DNA from: Pseudoalteromonas sp. NC201 | GTDB lineage: Bacteria > Pseudomonadota > Gammaproteobacteria > Enterobacterales > Alteromonadaceae | Assembly (NCBI RefSeq): GCF_002850255.1 | Contig: NZ_CP022522.1 | Span: forward strand, 2,541,125-2,605,124 | Reading direction: 5' to 3' | Length of the DNA: 64,000 nucleotides | Shown: one piece after another, positions 52,828-62,700 of the stretch | Layout of the letters: each line of letters begins with the position of its first letter | How positions within the stretch are numbered: the first letter of the stretch is position 1 | The notes under the pieces: generated by a model | Seen by the model: the letters and a program-made list of their open reading frames with translations, nothing else | What the model was told of the DNA's origin: nothing | Database searches by the model: none | Program-made: the position numbers and the translations under genes

Positions 52828-53655
52828 CTAGTGTGTTGGTCTCAGCGTTTCAATAACCTTCGCATCCATCCAATATGGATTACCTTCCCAGTAACTCGTG
52901 CCGTCTTTTTTGACTTTTTTGTCACCTCGCCAAAAAAATAAGTACTTTCCGTCTGGTGATACTTTAGGTCGTTGCTCGTACGCAGCCGTATTAATCGTAT
53001 CTCCCATGTTTATTGCGTTTGTCCATGTGCCATCTTGGTTACGAAAACTAATGTAGATATCAGGCGTGTTTTCACCTTCCTTTTCAGCATCCCACATAAT
53101 ATAAGACTCATCTGGCGCGATGTAGGGGTGAGCAATGTACTTTCCTTGGTTAATTGCCTTACTCATTTTGTGCGGTGTTTCATATTTGCCATCAACAAGC
53201 CGTGAATAACTCAAATGCCCACTGCCGTCTTTCAAATCTAAGACATAAAAGTAGTGTGTCCCTTTTGCTGAGGTGGTATAACCTCTAATTGGAATATCTT
53301 TAAAAGGCTCGATGTTTTGTATGTGTGAAACCGGTGGGCTAAATTGCTCCTGATATGCTTTTATGTCTGCTTCGGGTATTGATTTTTCAATCCATTGATT
53401 GTTTTTATATTGCATCACAATCCATGTTGGTTTTTGATATTCCCCACCAGAGCGAGTAAAAGAAAGCTCTGACATATCTGGCAAAAACAACACTTCAGTC
53501 TCGCGGTGCTCATCCGTAGAAACGACACCTGGAGCAAATAACTCGGGTGTTAATCCCGGTGTTTTTTGTCCTAAATCGTAATTGTTTTGGGCATAACTTT
53601 TATCGCAAATTATTAAACTGCAAAACATAGCAACTAGAATGCTCATCTGCTTCAT
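52828..53655 (-). CDS. Secreted PD40/TolB-like beta-propeller protein
   Basis: 275 residues with a signal peptide (ending KSYAQ). Repeated blades are marked by IAPDESYIMWDAE, DIYISFRNQDGTW and VSPDGKYLFFWRGD, i.e. the PD40 (WD40-like) repeat of TolB-type propellers. The N-terminal segment (APGVVSTDEHRETEVLFLPD) is typical of secreted serine-peptidase-associated propellers. Role unknown. It is followed (minus strand) by the 52765 terminator. Confidence 0.78.
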   Translation of the reverse strand: MKQMSILVAMFCSLIICDKSYAQNNYDLGQKTPGLTPELFAPGVVSTDEHRETEVLFLPDMSELSFTRSGGEYQKPTWIVMQYKNNQWIEKSIPEADIKAYQEQFSPPVSHIQNIEPFKDIPIRGYTTSAKGTHYFYVLDLKDGSGHLSYSRLVDGKYETPHKMSKAINQGKYIAHPYIAPDESYIMWDAEKEGENTPDIYISFRNQDGTWTNAINMGDTINTAAYEQRPKVSPDGKYLFFWRGDKKVKKDGTSYWEGNPYWMDAKVIETLRPTH

Positions 53656-53750
53656 AAACTATCCTTTTATTAGAGCCTTTAGTTTTCAAGTAAATATAAT
53701 TGCACTAGGAAACAGACAAATCCAAGCACCTTTACAAAACCTGACAATGA

Positions 53751-53910
53751 CACCAGTTTGTCTTAATACTTGCTCAATTTGAAGGAGCAAATCTGACGCT
53801 AACTGCGTTAAAGATTTCTTATTTAGAATAACTAAATAGCAAAATCTTTGTCTTGTTATCGACAAGATTTTCTCGCCTCAAAATAGAGCACTTAATTAAG
53901 CAAATTGATG
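53751..53910 (+). mobile_element. 160-bp MITE-like element, copy 2
   Basis: Same 160-bp length and structure as the copy at 43110-43269 but in the opposite orientation. Ends read CACCAGT/ATTGATG, degenerate versions of TACCAAT/ATTGGTA. The main stem here is AAAGATTT (53810-53817) with AAATCTTT (53842-53849), so a G-C pair replaces the A-T pair of copy 1; the inner TATTTAG/CTAAATA stem is unchanged. The element abuts the stop codon of the next gene at 53911. Confidence 0.8.
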
Positions 53911-54150
53911 TTACACCGCAAAGCCTCGCCATTGCGGAATCAAAAGGCCTGCAATAAACCAAGGAACTTGTAGTACGAGAATACACAGTGCATACAAACG
54001 CAACTGCTCAGCAGTCCATAGCGCAGCAAACCACCCTATGATAAAGAACGACTTCCATCCTTCTATTTTTGCAGCTCCGCCAAAATTTAAAATCCAAAAC
54101 CAAAATGCCGCAAGTGTGACATGAGAGAGTATCCATGTAAGTAAACTCAT
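53911..54150 (-). CDS. Small membrane protein of unknown function
   Basis: 79 residues, mostly hydrophobic, with two or three TM segments (WILSHVTLAAFWFWILNF; FFIIGWFAALW; LYALCILVLQVPWFIAGLL). Its TAA stop lies exactly at the border of the 160-bp element, so the insertion may have replaced the natural 3' end. Family not recognised; a start with AGGAGTTAG upstream supports it being translated. Confidence 0.6.
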   Translation of the reverse strand: MSLLTWILSHVTLAAFWFWILNFGGAAKIEGWKSFFIIGWFAALWTAEQLRLYALCILVLQVPWFIAGLLIPQWRGFAV

Positions 54151-54285
54151 ACCTAACTCCTTGTCTCTAAGTTCGTACCCGATCCAGCTTTCGCTTCAGA
54201 AAGTAAGCTAATGAAGCTGATATTAAACCACTTTAATCAATTGCATATTTTTTAACTTCTTGAATCCGGAATTTTCATTGTCTTT

Positions 54286-55398
54286 TTAGCGCTTAGCGTG
54301 CTCATACTTTTCAACAATCGCATTGGCAATATCATTTAATTTCCCTTGCGTGTTGTTCGCTGAAACATTTGTGGCAATAAATATTCCTAACTTCTGCTTT
54401 GGATAAAGCGCAAGCCAAGTGGAAGTACCTATAGAGCCTCCACTGTGATAGAACATAGGATTAGCTGAGTGATACTCGTATGTATTCCAAAAAAATGCAT
54501 GGCCATGTTCACTGCTGGTTTCTGTTAATAAGGTGCGCGACAACAGCACTTCTTCTGCTTGGGTGCTGAGTAAATACTGCATATAATCGGCAATCGAAGC
54601 TGCATTGGATGTTAGTCCGCCTTCAGCAAACGAGTGTGGACTGAGTAACGGTGCAATTTTGCCGTTTCTATCTACCCCTCTCGTTATTTTACTTATCTCA
54701 CTGGGCTCTAAACGAAACCTTGTATGTTCTTCACCCGATTGTTCCGTGATCAATTGCGCAACAAGTGTAGATAATGGTCGGTTATACACGTTTTCCAAAA
54801 TATACCCAGTCAGGTTTGCGCCAACATTGGAGTATTGAAATGTCTGACCAGGCATTGAGGTAAGTTGGTACTGAGCTAAATCTTCAAAAAACTTCGCTTT
54901 TGAATAGTTAGAGAACAGCTCAAAAGCCTTGCCAGACTTTATATCTGCGCTTGTATATGCAAAATCTTGCGGTAAACCACTTCTGTGAGTCGCGAGATGA
55001 CGCAAAGTGATAGGTTTGCCTAGATGTTGCAGGTTTTGATAATCACCACCCTGCAAGTACACCCTAATATCTTCATCTAATTGCACTTTTTTATCTACTA
55101 CCGCCTTGGCAAGCAACAACCCGGTATAAGTTTTAGTGATGGATGCAATTTCATACACGGTATCATGGCGTGGCTTTGTACCATCAGGAAACTCGCCAAA
55201 TTGCTTTTGATAGTTAAGCTTATCATTCACAATAGCGATGGAAGCAATTTGTGCATTTTCCTCAATCAGAAAATCTGTTAGTTTTTTCTCAACAAACGCG
55301 TCAAAGTCTAGTTTGCTATCGTTGTTGCAGGCGGTTAACACCATCAAAAAGAGCATCAAACAAAGTAGAGTTAATGATTTCACTGAACGTAGCAGCAT
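54286..55398 (-). CDS. Serine hydrolase (beta-lactamase/penicillin-binding-protein-like), lipoprotein
   Basis: 370 residues with a lipoprotein signal (MVLTACNND). Class C/DD-peptidase motifs: SITK (S86, K89), YSN (Y189 to N191, in QYSNVGAN) and HSGG (YHSGGSIGTS). Such envelope-bound enzymes act as esterases, D-aminopeptidases or carboxypeptidases; true beta-lactamase activity is uncertain. It starts two bases after the stop of the esterase gene, so the two form an operon. Confidence 0.85.
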   Translation of the reverse strand: MLLRSVKSLTLLCLMLFLMVLTACNNDSKLDFDAFVEKKLTDFLIEENAQIASIAIVNDKLNYQKQFGEFPDGTKPRHDTVYEIASITKTYTGLLLAKAVVDKKVQLDEDIRVYLQGGDYQNLQHLGKPITLRHLATHRSGLPQDFAYTSADIKSGKAFELFSNYSKAKFFEDLAQYQLTSMPGQTFQYSNVGANLTGYILENVYNRPLSTLVAQLITEQSGEEHTRFRLEPSEISKITRGVDRNGKIAPLLSPHSFAEGGLTSNAASIADYMQYLLSTQAEEVLLSRTLLTETSSEHGHAFFWNTYEYHSANPMFYHSGGSIGTSTWLALYPKQKLGIFIATNVSANNTQGKLNDIANAIVEKYEHAKR

Positions 55399-55400
55399 AT

Positions 55401-56657
55401 TTACTCTGGCGCCTCGGTTAATTGATTGATGTATTCCAATAGAAGGCTTTTATTTACTTCATTATCAACCAGTCGCACGGCTACTTTGGTGTTTTTCAGC
55501 GCTTGTAAGTTATCCTCATTCGCCTCAAATGCCTTTGCTAATGACTCATAGGCTTGCCAAGACTTAGGTTGATATTCGGTGTAACGTTCTGCGACTTCTA
55601 TCGCTTCTATGACTCGGCCTTGTCTAATCAAATACGTACTAATGAAGCCGAGCCTATTAACACTATTCCAACGCGTTGATCTTGGCAATATAGTAAAACC
55701 ATAGCGCTCACTTAATTGGTCGTAGTAGTTATCAATATTTTTTAGAGCATTACCAGGTTTAGTCACAATATCGCGATACTTTGCTGACCAAAGTGGCTTC
55801 GGGTATTTTATTTCTATCACATCCAGCATCGTTTTTAGCAATGCATCATAATGTCCCTCGTTATCATAAATTTTGAGGATAAAAGGTAGGTCTTTTATAC
55901 TCTTCAGGCGGCTCTTGAGTTTATTCACATTGCTTTGATACTTCTTTTCCTTTTTTAGGTCGTCTCCAGCTACAGCAAAGTAAATAAGGGGGCCATTTTT
56001 AGGGTCTTCAGATACTCTTTCAACTAGACTATCTACCATAGTTTTATTTGGCGTGTATCCCATCCCTATGATATCAGCCGCAGCTAAAAACACGTATGTA
56101 TCAAATAACTGTTTTTCATGGATGAGATTATTTAATGGAAAGAAACTACTCGTTGAAATTGCAATCACTGTACGTTTTTCATTAGCCCGATAATGTGCTT
56201 TTAAAAACGGAAACAGCTCATTTTGATAAAAATCATGATATTTTTTAGGCTCCCCCCATGATGGCCACTTTTTATTCGACTGACCACCAAACATATCATT
56301 ATGGTAAATATCTGGTGAAGGGCTTCCTCCATTGATACTAACAACAATGGTTTCAGGCATCCGCTCTACATCAGCTAAGTGTTTTACGATACCACTGACC
56401 GCATGGAAGAACTCACTACCATGTTTACCAACTAAAAAGATCACGGGATAAGTATGAAGTTTCGAAGAAAGATCAAAGTTGCTAGGAAGCGCAATATTGA
56501 GTGGGATTTCATTATTTAAAATTTCAGACTTCAATACCAGTGTATTACCTATCACCACAGGGTCTTGCTGCGTCACCGTCACAGCTGTACTGCCACAGGC
56601 TGGGAAAAATAAAAAAGCATAAAGAACAAGGGTTTTTAATCCTTTTGGCGCTGTCAT
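55401..56657 (-). CDS. Lipoprotein esterase (IroE/COG2819-like) with C-terminal TPR
   Basis: 418 residues with a lipoprotein signal peptide (LFFPACGST). The N-terminal 280 residues follow the esterase D/IroE alpha-beta hydrolase plan: YPVIFLVGKHGSEFF, VVSINGGSP with the DIYHNDMF region, and a nucleophile-elbow region reading VIAISTSSFF, where the usual GHSxGG glycines are missing. The acid/histidine region is FILKIYDNEGHYDALL. The C-terminal 110 residues form TPR-like helices (WQAYESLAKAFEANEDNLQA). It may be a degenerate or altered-specificity esterase. It is upstream partner of the serine hydrolase. Confidence 0.72.
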   Translation of the reverse strand: MTAPKGLKTLVLYAFLFFPACGSTAVTVTQQDPVVIGNTLVLKSEILNNEIPLNIALPSNFDLSSKLHTYPVIFLVGKHGSEFFHAVSGIVKHLADVERMPETIVVSINGGSPSPDIYHNDMFGGQSNKKWPSWGEPKKYHDFYQNELFPFLKAHYRANEKRTVIAISTSSFFPLNNLIHEKQLFDTYVFLAAADIIGMGYTPNKTMVDSLVERVSEDPKNGPLIYFAVAGDDLKKEKKYQSNVNKLKSRLKSIKDLPFILKIYDNEGHYDALLKTMLDVIEIKYPKPLWSAKYRDIVTKPGNALKNIDNYYDQLSERYGFTILPRSTRWNSVNRLGFISTYLIRQGRVIEAIEVAERYTEYQPKSWQAYESLAKAFEANEDNLQALKNTKVAVRLVDNEVNKSLLLEYINQLTEAPE

Positions 56658-56706
56658 TAATACCTCCTAGTCTTGAACTTAGCCAGCAATATTCGTTATA
56701 TTAAAT

Positions 56707-56902
56707 AACCTGAGCTGCGGATAATTAATGCCTTTCTAGCAGCCAGTTTTAGCGCTAACTGCGTTGAATTCACTTCCAATAGCCAGCTATTGGTGCGTAA
56801 ATTCGCCTTGTTTTCCCTAAAACTCTCTGGCTAGACAAGGAGAAAACTAAGTTGTGCTTTAGCAACAATGAGTTGGAACATTCCTTATCCAAACCTCAGG
56901 TT
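56707..56902 (+). mobile_element. About 197-bp MITE-like element, copy A
   Basis: The ends are imperfect inverted repeats of about 24 bp beginning AACCTGAG, with a 4-bp target duplication AAAT on both sides. Inside, GCTAACTGCGTT is followed by the hairpin CCAATAGC-CA-GCTATTGG (56776-56793) within a GAATTCAC/GTAAATTC outer stem, then a CCTTGTT..ACAAGG stem. A close copy is at 58051-58248. No protein-coding content. Confidence 0.8.
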
Positions 56903-56987
56903 AAATATGAATCGTGTAATAGTCATTGAAATAGTCTCCATACCGCTTTATCTGAACGTCTATACCATTTACTGTCAGCGCACAGAC

Positions 56988-57938
56988 CTACTGGCGCTCA
57001 TTTGTTTTCTTTAATTTTTGTAGCGTTTCTTGGTCAAGACCTGGCACAACTGTCGCTTGCGAGCTGTTTTGAAGTATTTTTTTGATAGACGTGCCATCCA
57101 CATTTATAGAAAAGACATCATAAAAGCCAAATACATTCTCTGAAGCGAAATACACCTTTGTGCCGTCTGGAGACCAAGATGGATCCCACTCTTGAATGTT
57201 ATTACGAGTCAGTCGCTTGTTATTGGTTCCATCAATACTCATAACATATACTTCCTGATTCCCATCTCTATTAGATAGATAGGCTATTTTTGTGCCATCT
57301 GGGGAAATTTGAGGAGACATGTTATCAGTGTCGTCTTGAGTGAGTTGAATAACCTCGCTGCCATCCAAATTGGCAATGCTAATTTGGCTTGGGCTGGCTT
57401 TAGATTGGTATAGTAATCGACCATCTGGCATAAATTCTGGAGCACGACCTTCGAGATTTTTAATTTGGCGCTGTTCGCTACCATCAGCATTCATTAACCA
57501 AATTTCTTCCTGCCAAACACCTTCCTTATTTTCATATTCTCTAGCAAACGCTATCGTCATTCCATCCAAAGACCAAGCAGGTGCACTATCCCACACATAT
57601 TTTTTACTGGTTAATCTTTTCAGATTGCGGCCAGTAATGTCAACGGTATGAATTGACCATGTTTTGAAGTTATCGTATTTACCGTAAAAGGTTACTTTGT
57701 CTCCCAATGGGGAGACAGCAGGATAGCCGTCACTTGACGTGGCTTTCACGATCTTTACTGGCGATTTACCATCTTGGTCACTTAAGTAAATCGCTTTGCT
57801 ATTACCGTCTTTAGAACCATATATAACACCATACGACTCTGTTGGTGGTTCGCTATATGATTGAACTTCATGAATAAAAAACAACATAATGGTGGAAAAA
57901 CAAGCCAATTTTGAGATGCCAATTTTTTTAACAAGCAT
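56988..57938 (-). CDS. Secreted TolB-like WD40/PD40 beta-propeller protein
   Basis: 316 residues with a signal peptide (ACFSTIMLFFIHEVQS). Six PD40 repeats: YPAVSPLGDKVTFYG, SAPAWSLDGMTIAFA, APEFMPDGRLLYQS, MSPQISPDGTKIAYLS, DPSWSPDGTKVYFA and the intervening NADGSEQRQI and SIDGTNNKRLT strands. It matches the TolB propeller without the TolB N-terminal domain. It may bind a peptide or sugar partner in the envelope. It is flanked on both sides by copies of the 197-bp element. Confidence 0.85.
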   Translation of the reverse strand: MLVKKIGISKLACFSTIMLFFIHEVQSYSEPPTESYGVIYGSKDGNSKAIYLSDQDGKSPVKIVKATSSDGYPAVSPLGDKVTFYGKYDNFKTWSIHTVDITGRNLKRLTSKKYVWDSAPAWSLDGMTIAFAREYENKEGVWQEEIWLMNADGSEQRQIKNLEGRAPEFMPDGRLLYQSKASPSQISIANLDGSEVIQLTQDDTDNMSPQISPDGTKIAYLSNRDGNQEVYVMSIDGTNNKRLTRNNIQEWDPSWSPDGTKVYFASENVFGFYDVFSINVDGTSIKKILQNSSQATVVPGLDQETLQKLKKTNERQ

Positions 57939-58502
57939 TACTCAATCTCCCTTTTGTAGTTGTGTATCTAATTGGAAGACTACAGAAGTCTATCTACCAA
58001 AAACATGATGTTTTATTGATTTTTCGCTGAATTACACTTTTTCGTGCTATTTAACCTGAGCTTCAGATAATTAATGCCTTTCTAGCAGCCAATTTTAGCG
58101 CTAACTGCGTTGAATTCACTTCCAATAGCCAGCTATTGGTGCGTAAATTCGCCTTGTTATCCCCAAAACTGTCTGGCTAGATAAGGGTATAATTTAATGT
58201 GGGCTTAAAAACAATGAGTTAGCTCATTCCTTATCCAAACCTCAGGTTATTTAGCTGTCACAAAACGCTGATATTGCTATAACCCCTTACATTTATTGCG
58301 TAAAATCAATCAATAACCTCGGAACTCGTACTTTCCTAACTCATTGATATTTAAAATCAATGAACAGAAAATGAATAAATTTACCAAAAACCACGTTATT
58401 TTCTTGATATTTTTTCACTTTTGCCTGTATTTTAGCTTTGATAATCTCCATTTTTTAGCTAATTTAGCCCTATTTAGCAACAACATTGAAACAAGGTAAT
58501 TC
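57939..58502. other. Intergenic region containing element copy B and the porin promoter
   Basis: 560 bp with no gene. It holds the 197-bp element copy B (58051-58248). The segment after it (58253-58502) is AT-rich and should contain the porin promoter; TATTTTAGCTTTGATAATC lies nearby but no consensus promoter could be assigned with confidence. Confidence 0.5.
58051..58248 (+). mobile_element. About 198-bp MITE-like element, copy B
   Basis: Ends AACCTGAG..CTCAGGTT as in copy A, flanked by a perfect 4-bp target duplication ATTT (58047-58050 and 58249-58252). The GCTAACTGCGTT, CCAATAGC/GCTATTGG hairpin block is identical to copy A; the second stem differs slightly (CCTTGTTATC..GATAAGG). Both copies have the same orientation and flank the propeller gene. 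Confidence 0.82.
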
Positions 58503-59711
58503 ATGAAAAGAACACTTGCTGCCACCCTAATCGCTAGCGTGACTACTATTCCAACAGTACACGCTATCGAGATATTCAAAGATGAAAAGAATAGTGTCAC
58601 GGTTGGCGGCTTTATCGATGCTCGAGTTATTAACACTCAAGGCGAGACTGAGTTGGTAAACGGCGCATCGCGTATTAACTTTGACTTTAAACGCCAATTG
58701 AAAAACAACTGGCAGGCTTTCGCACTCCTTGAATGGGGTGTAAACCCTGTTGGTAGTAGTGATATTGTTTACAGCAACCGCTTCGAATCAATACAAGACG
58801 AGTTTTTATATAACCGATTAGGTTATGTTGGTATTAAGCACGATGAATACGGCCAAGTTACCCTAGGAAAACAATGGGGCGCTTGGTACGACGTGGTATA
58901 CAGCACCAACTACAGCCTAGTTTGGGATGGTAATGCCGCAGGTGTTTACACCTATAACAAAGACGACGGCGCGATCAATGGTACTGGTCGTGGTGATAAA
59001 GTGCTGCAATACCGTAATCAATTTGGCAAGCTGAGCTTTGCTGTACAAGCTCAGCTAAAATCTGATGACTTTTATACTTGTGATGTCGTTGATATTTCGA
59101 GCAGCTCCTGCGAAGCCCAATTTAATCAAGGGAACAACGCGGCACAAAAAGTAGAGTTTAATTCAACTTATGGTGCCTCACTTACCTATGCTGCGACCGA
59201 AAACTTAACTCTCACAGCCGGTGTTAACCGCGGCGCGTTTGATATTGTGTACGCTGGTGGCCGAAATCAATCGGTTAAAGATTTAATTTATGGCGTCGGT
59301 ATTACTTACGGGGATTTCTATAAGCCTGGTTGGTATGCAGCTGCAAACATCAATAAAAACGAAAACCACGATACAGATAACCTAGGCCGCTTAATCAAGG
59401 ATGCCGTTGGATTAGAGTCGCTTGTTAGCTACCGCTTTGATAATGACGTGCGTACATTTATCGCTTACAACGTATTTGATGCGGGCGATGACTATGTGAT
59501 CCAACCAAACTTTAATGCTGATCCTAATGATGTTTTTAAGCGTCAGTTTGCCGTGATAGGCGCACACTACTTTATGTCTGAAGACACCATTTTGTACATT
59601 GAAGCACGTAAGGACTTTAGTGACTTCTCAAGCGCCGATGCCGCGCAAGAAGCACAAATGTCACAAACCGAAGACGACGGTATCGCCATCGGTTTCCATT
59701 ACACGCTGTAA
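58503..59711 (+). CDS. Gram-negative general porin
   Basis: 402 residues with a signal peptide (ending VHAIE). The start NSVTVGGFIDARVINTQGE, the GYVGIKHDEYGQVTLGKQWGAWYD loop-3 region, and strands ending in IGFHYTL (aromatic-terminated beta signal) mark it as a trimeric 16-strand porin of the OmpC/OmpF type. It allows diffusion of small solutes and is likely an abundant outer-membrane protein. Single gene followed by an inverted repeat. Confidence 0.9.
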   Translation: MKRTLAATLIASVTTIPTVHAIEIFKDEKNSVTVGGFIDARVINTQGETELVNGASRINFDFKRQLKNNWQAFALLEWGVNPVGSSDIVYSNRFESIQDEFLYNRLGYVGIKHDEYGQVTLGKQWGAWYDVVYSTNYSLVWDGNAAGVYTYNKDDGAINGTGRGDKVLQYRNQFGKLSFAVQAQLKSDDFYTCDVVDISSSSCEAQFNQGNNAAQKVEFNSTYGASLTYAATENLTLTAGVNRGAFDIVYAGGRNQSVKDLIYGVGITYGDFYKPGWYAAANINKNENHDTDNLGRLIKDAVGLESLVSYRFDNDVRTFIAYNVFDAGDDYVIQPNFNADPNDVFKRQFAVIGAHYFMSEDTILYIEARKDFSDFSSADAAQEAQMSQTEDDGIAIGFHYTL

Positions 59712-59738
59712 GACTAAGCACTGTAATAACAACTTCAA

Positions 59739-59777
59739 GTGCATCAAAGCTCATGACTTTCGTGATCTTTGATGCAC
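59739..59777. terminator. Inverted repeat after the porin gene
   Basis: GTGCATCAAAG (59739-59749) and CTTTGATGCAC (59767-59777) form an 11-bp stem with a 17-base loop just after the porin and right before the stop of the large convergent gene (59782). No strong T tract follows, so Rho-independent termination is only possible, not certain. Confidence 0.45.
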
Positions 59778-59781
59778 AAAC

Positions 59782-62700
59782 TTACAATGAGTTTATAAAT
59801 GCCAACACGGCTGATTTATCATTTGCCGACAAGCTTTCGTAAGCTACTCTCGCTGCTTGCGCTTCACCATCATGCCATAAAATAGCTTCTTCAATCGTTC
59901 GCGCACGACCATCGTGCAGATAGCTTGGCTCAGCGGTACAAAACTCATTGCCCTGCCCACCTAACACATTATCAACACCACCTGTCACACAAGCAGACAA
60001 TCCAATCCCCCATAATGGCGCTGTTCGCCACTCAGCACCGCTAGCGATGCCTTCACCTAAGTTATCCGCAAGACCTGGGCCCATATCATGTAGTAATAAA
60101 TCGGTATACGGATGGATCGTTTGCGCACGTAACTCCGCAAATGGATGATACTCACTGGTTTCAAATGTTGCTGTATGGCAACCTTCACAGCCAATTGAGG
60201 TAAAGCGTGCCTTTCCTAATTGCACCTCAGGGTCGTCAAGCCCACGCTGCGCTCTTACACCCAATAAAGCGATATATTTGCTTAGCGCAGTGAGGTGTTG
60301 ATCAGACACTTCTACACCGCCACCTCCGCAGCTTGATTGTGATGCTCCACAGTCAGGATTTGGAAATACCGAGTTGGTTACTCCCATATCCGTATTAAAT
60401 GCACTAGCGACTTGGTGTTTAATTGATGCCGCCGCAGCTTTGTAGCCAAAGCGTCCTAACCGTGTTTGACCGGTAATAGGATCGTTCACGCGCTGCGCTT
60501 TGCCCGAAATACCGTCGCCGTTACTGTCGTTTTCATCCGCCAAGGCTAACACCGCACTTTCTGGTATCGCTTCAAGTAAGCCCAAGCCCACCAGCTGAGG
60601 CGCGATACGGGCTGAGTAGCGTGCTGGAGTGGTTTTATTAAATTGGTAATTGGGTGAACGCAAACCATTATTTTCAGTCCACGAAGCAATCGTTACATCT
60701 CCCTCGCCTTGCGTCTCGGTATCTATGCCTGTGTTTTTAGGCTGTAACACATTCCCCAATAAGGGATGGGTGTTGCCATTGATATCGGCCACTTTAAACA
60801 CCCATTTTGCCAATGAGCCGCCAATAGCTGGTGGAGCCGCACGACCATTGCGAACATGGCAAGCTGCGCAACTGTCGTTGATATAGTGTGGGCCTGACTT
60901 TCCAACCACCGCACTAAACACGCCATTTTCTCCGTTGCGTTCATCGTGCTCACCATTAACAAAACTACTGTGGTGAACACGTCGCCCCTGAACAAATGCC
61001 TGTCCATTTTGGCTCGATAAATTGGTCGCCATTTGCATAAAGTGATTATCAGGCTCATTAGTGTAATTGTATGGCAATGTGGTTTTGCCTCCTAACCACC
61101 CCGATTCTGCAATCGGGTAAGAATCTTCGCGTTGTGATGATGGATCAGCAAAGTCGCCAACGGTTTTCCATGGGACAAGCCCTTCACCTACCATGTATAA
61201 ATACGTTGTACCATAATAATTTTCTCGTCCTTCTGGTGGCGCATCAAGAAATTGGCTAACTTCAAACTCCATGCGCTGACCAACTTCAAGAGGCAAAAAA
61301 CCTGCAGCAGGGTCCCAATTTAGCGGCCTGTAGTCATCAATGATCACTCTATAACGATATTGATCACCTGAATCACTTATCTTATTAAAGTTCGTATCAT
61401 AACTGCCGTTATCAAGCTCAACGACCGCACCGCCACCAAAGTAATTACCGTGGTACTCAGCAACTGTGCCTAATCCACGATACCAAGCACGAAATTCGCG
61501 CGCACCGAGTTTCCATTCTGTAATAAAGGTCACTTCAATGCGTGAGCCGCCTTTAGCTACAAAATCAGCGATTTCAAATTGCGCAGTTCGATGCGTCCAA
61601 TAATGCGATAAATAGTGATCATAGATTTGAAACTGATCTTCTTTTGCATGGCGGTCTCGGCCGCGATCAGCAAAACGCGTAATTAGTGCATCTCCACGGT
61701 CATAACTAACGGCTTGCTCTAAAGGTGTTGTTGCATCATAAAGTGGCACAATAGTGCCAAAGCTGAGCTCACAACCTTGGCTGTCAACTTGGCGCCCCGT
61801 AGGGGTATTGGGACATTGGTCTAGATTATCTGGCACACCATCGTTATCGCTATCATTGTTAGATGAACCAGCGATATTGAACTCAAGCCAGTTTAGATTT
61901 AACTCGCCACCCGCCATTTCAACACGAACGGTATGTACACCCTCATTTAACGTAATCGACGCAATATTTTGACTAATAAAGGTTTGCCAGCCACCCGTAG
62001 CAGGCACAACGGTACTGGCAACTAGATTACCATTAACAAGAACGTTATACGCTCCGTTACCAACTTGGGAGGCAACGCGTGCGGTCAAATTATAGCTTCC
62101 CGCGCCTAAATTAGCCTGATATTCGAGCCACTCTCCCGCCGACGTCCAACCTACGTTGTAACCACCGCCGTTGTCGCTGGTCAGCTCAATATCAACATCA
62201 TCATTGCGATATTCGCCACCTGTATTGCCTGCATCGTTATCAAAATAGTTGCTGTAGTCTTCCGCTTCGATACGAAGTTGCTCAGTGATTAAAATGCTAC
62301 ATCCATCGGTGTTTACCACATCCCCCACAGGCGTATCTGGACACTGATCGATACCATCATTCACGCCATCACCATCGCTATCGTTACCAGCTGAGAATTC
62401 TGAAAGTATATAGGCCTGCTCTGCGGTATCTACGACCGTTCCGTCCTCCTGTTGGTAAGTAAACCAAAAACTAACTACATCCCCCACTGCTAGCCCAGAT
62501 ATTGTCAGCTCATTGCGACCATTAACCACTTGCATGCGGACATTTTGCTGCACACCGCCGTTGACTCGATAATGAACATCCGCCCAGCCGGTAGTGTTAA
62601 CATAGAAAGTTAAAGTATCCAGAGAGACCTGTTCCAATCCATCGGGTAAATTATTCAGTGGACAGCCATTCGCATCAACTTCTTCATTTGGTTGAGTATT

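Noticed and set aside
54286-55398. Acquired beta-lactamase resistance gene
   Set aside because: SITK, YSN and HSGG motifs also occur in many non-resistance envelope esterases and peptidases. Lipoprotein signal and coupling to an esterase gene argue against a true beta-lactamase.
42391-57938. Integron-type cassette array
   Set aside because: The region has many small, same-strand accessory genes, but no intI is visible and the repeats lack attC core sites. They have inverted ends and target duplications instead, as transposable elements do.
59948-61972. Plus-strand open frames inside the large fusion gene
   Set aside because: They are antisense shadows of a long, clearly coding minus-strand gene with recognised domains.
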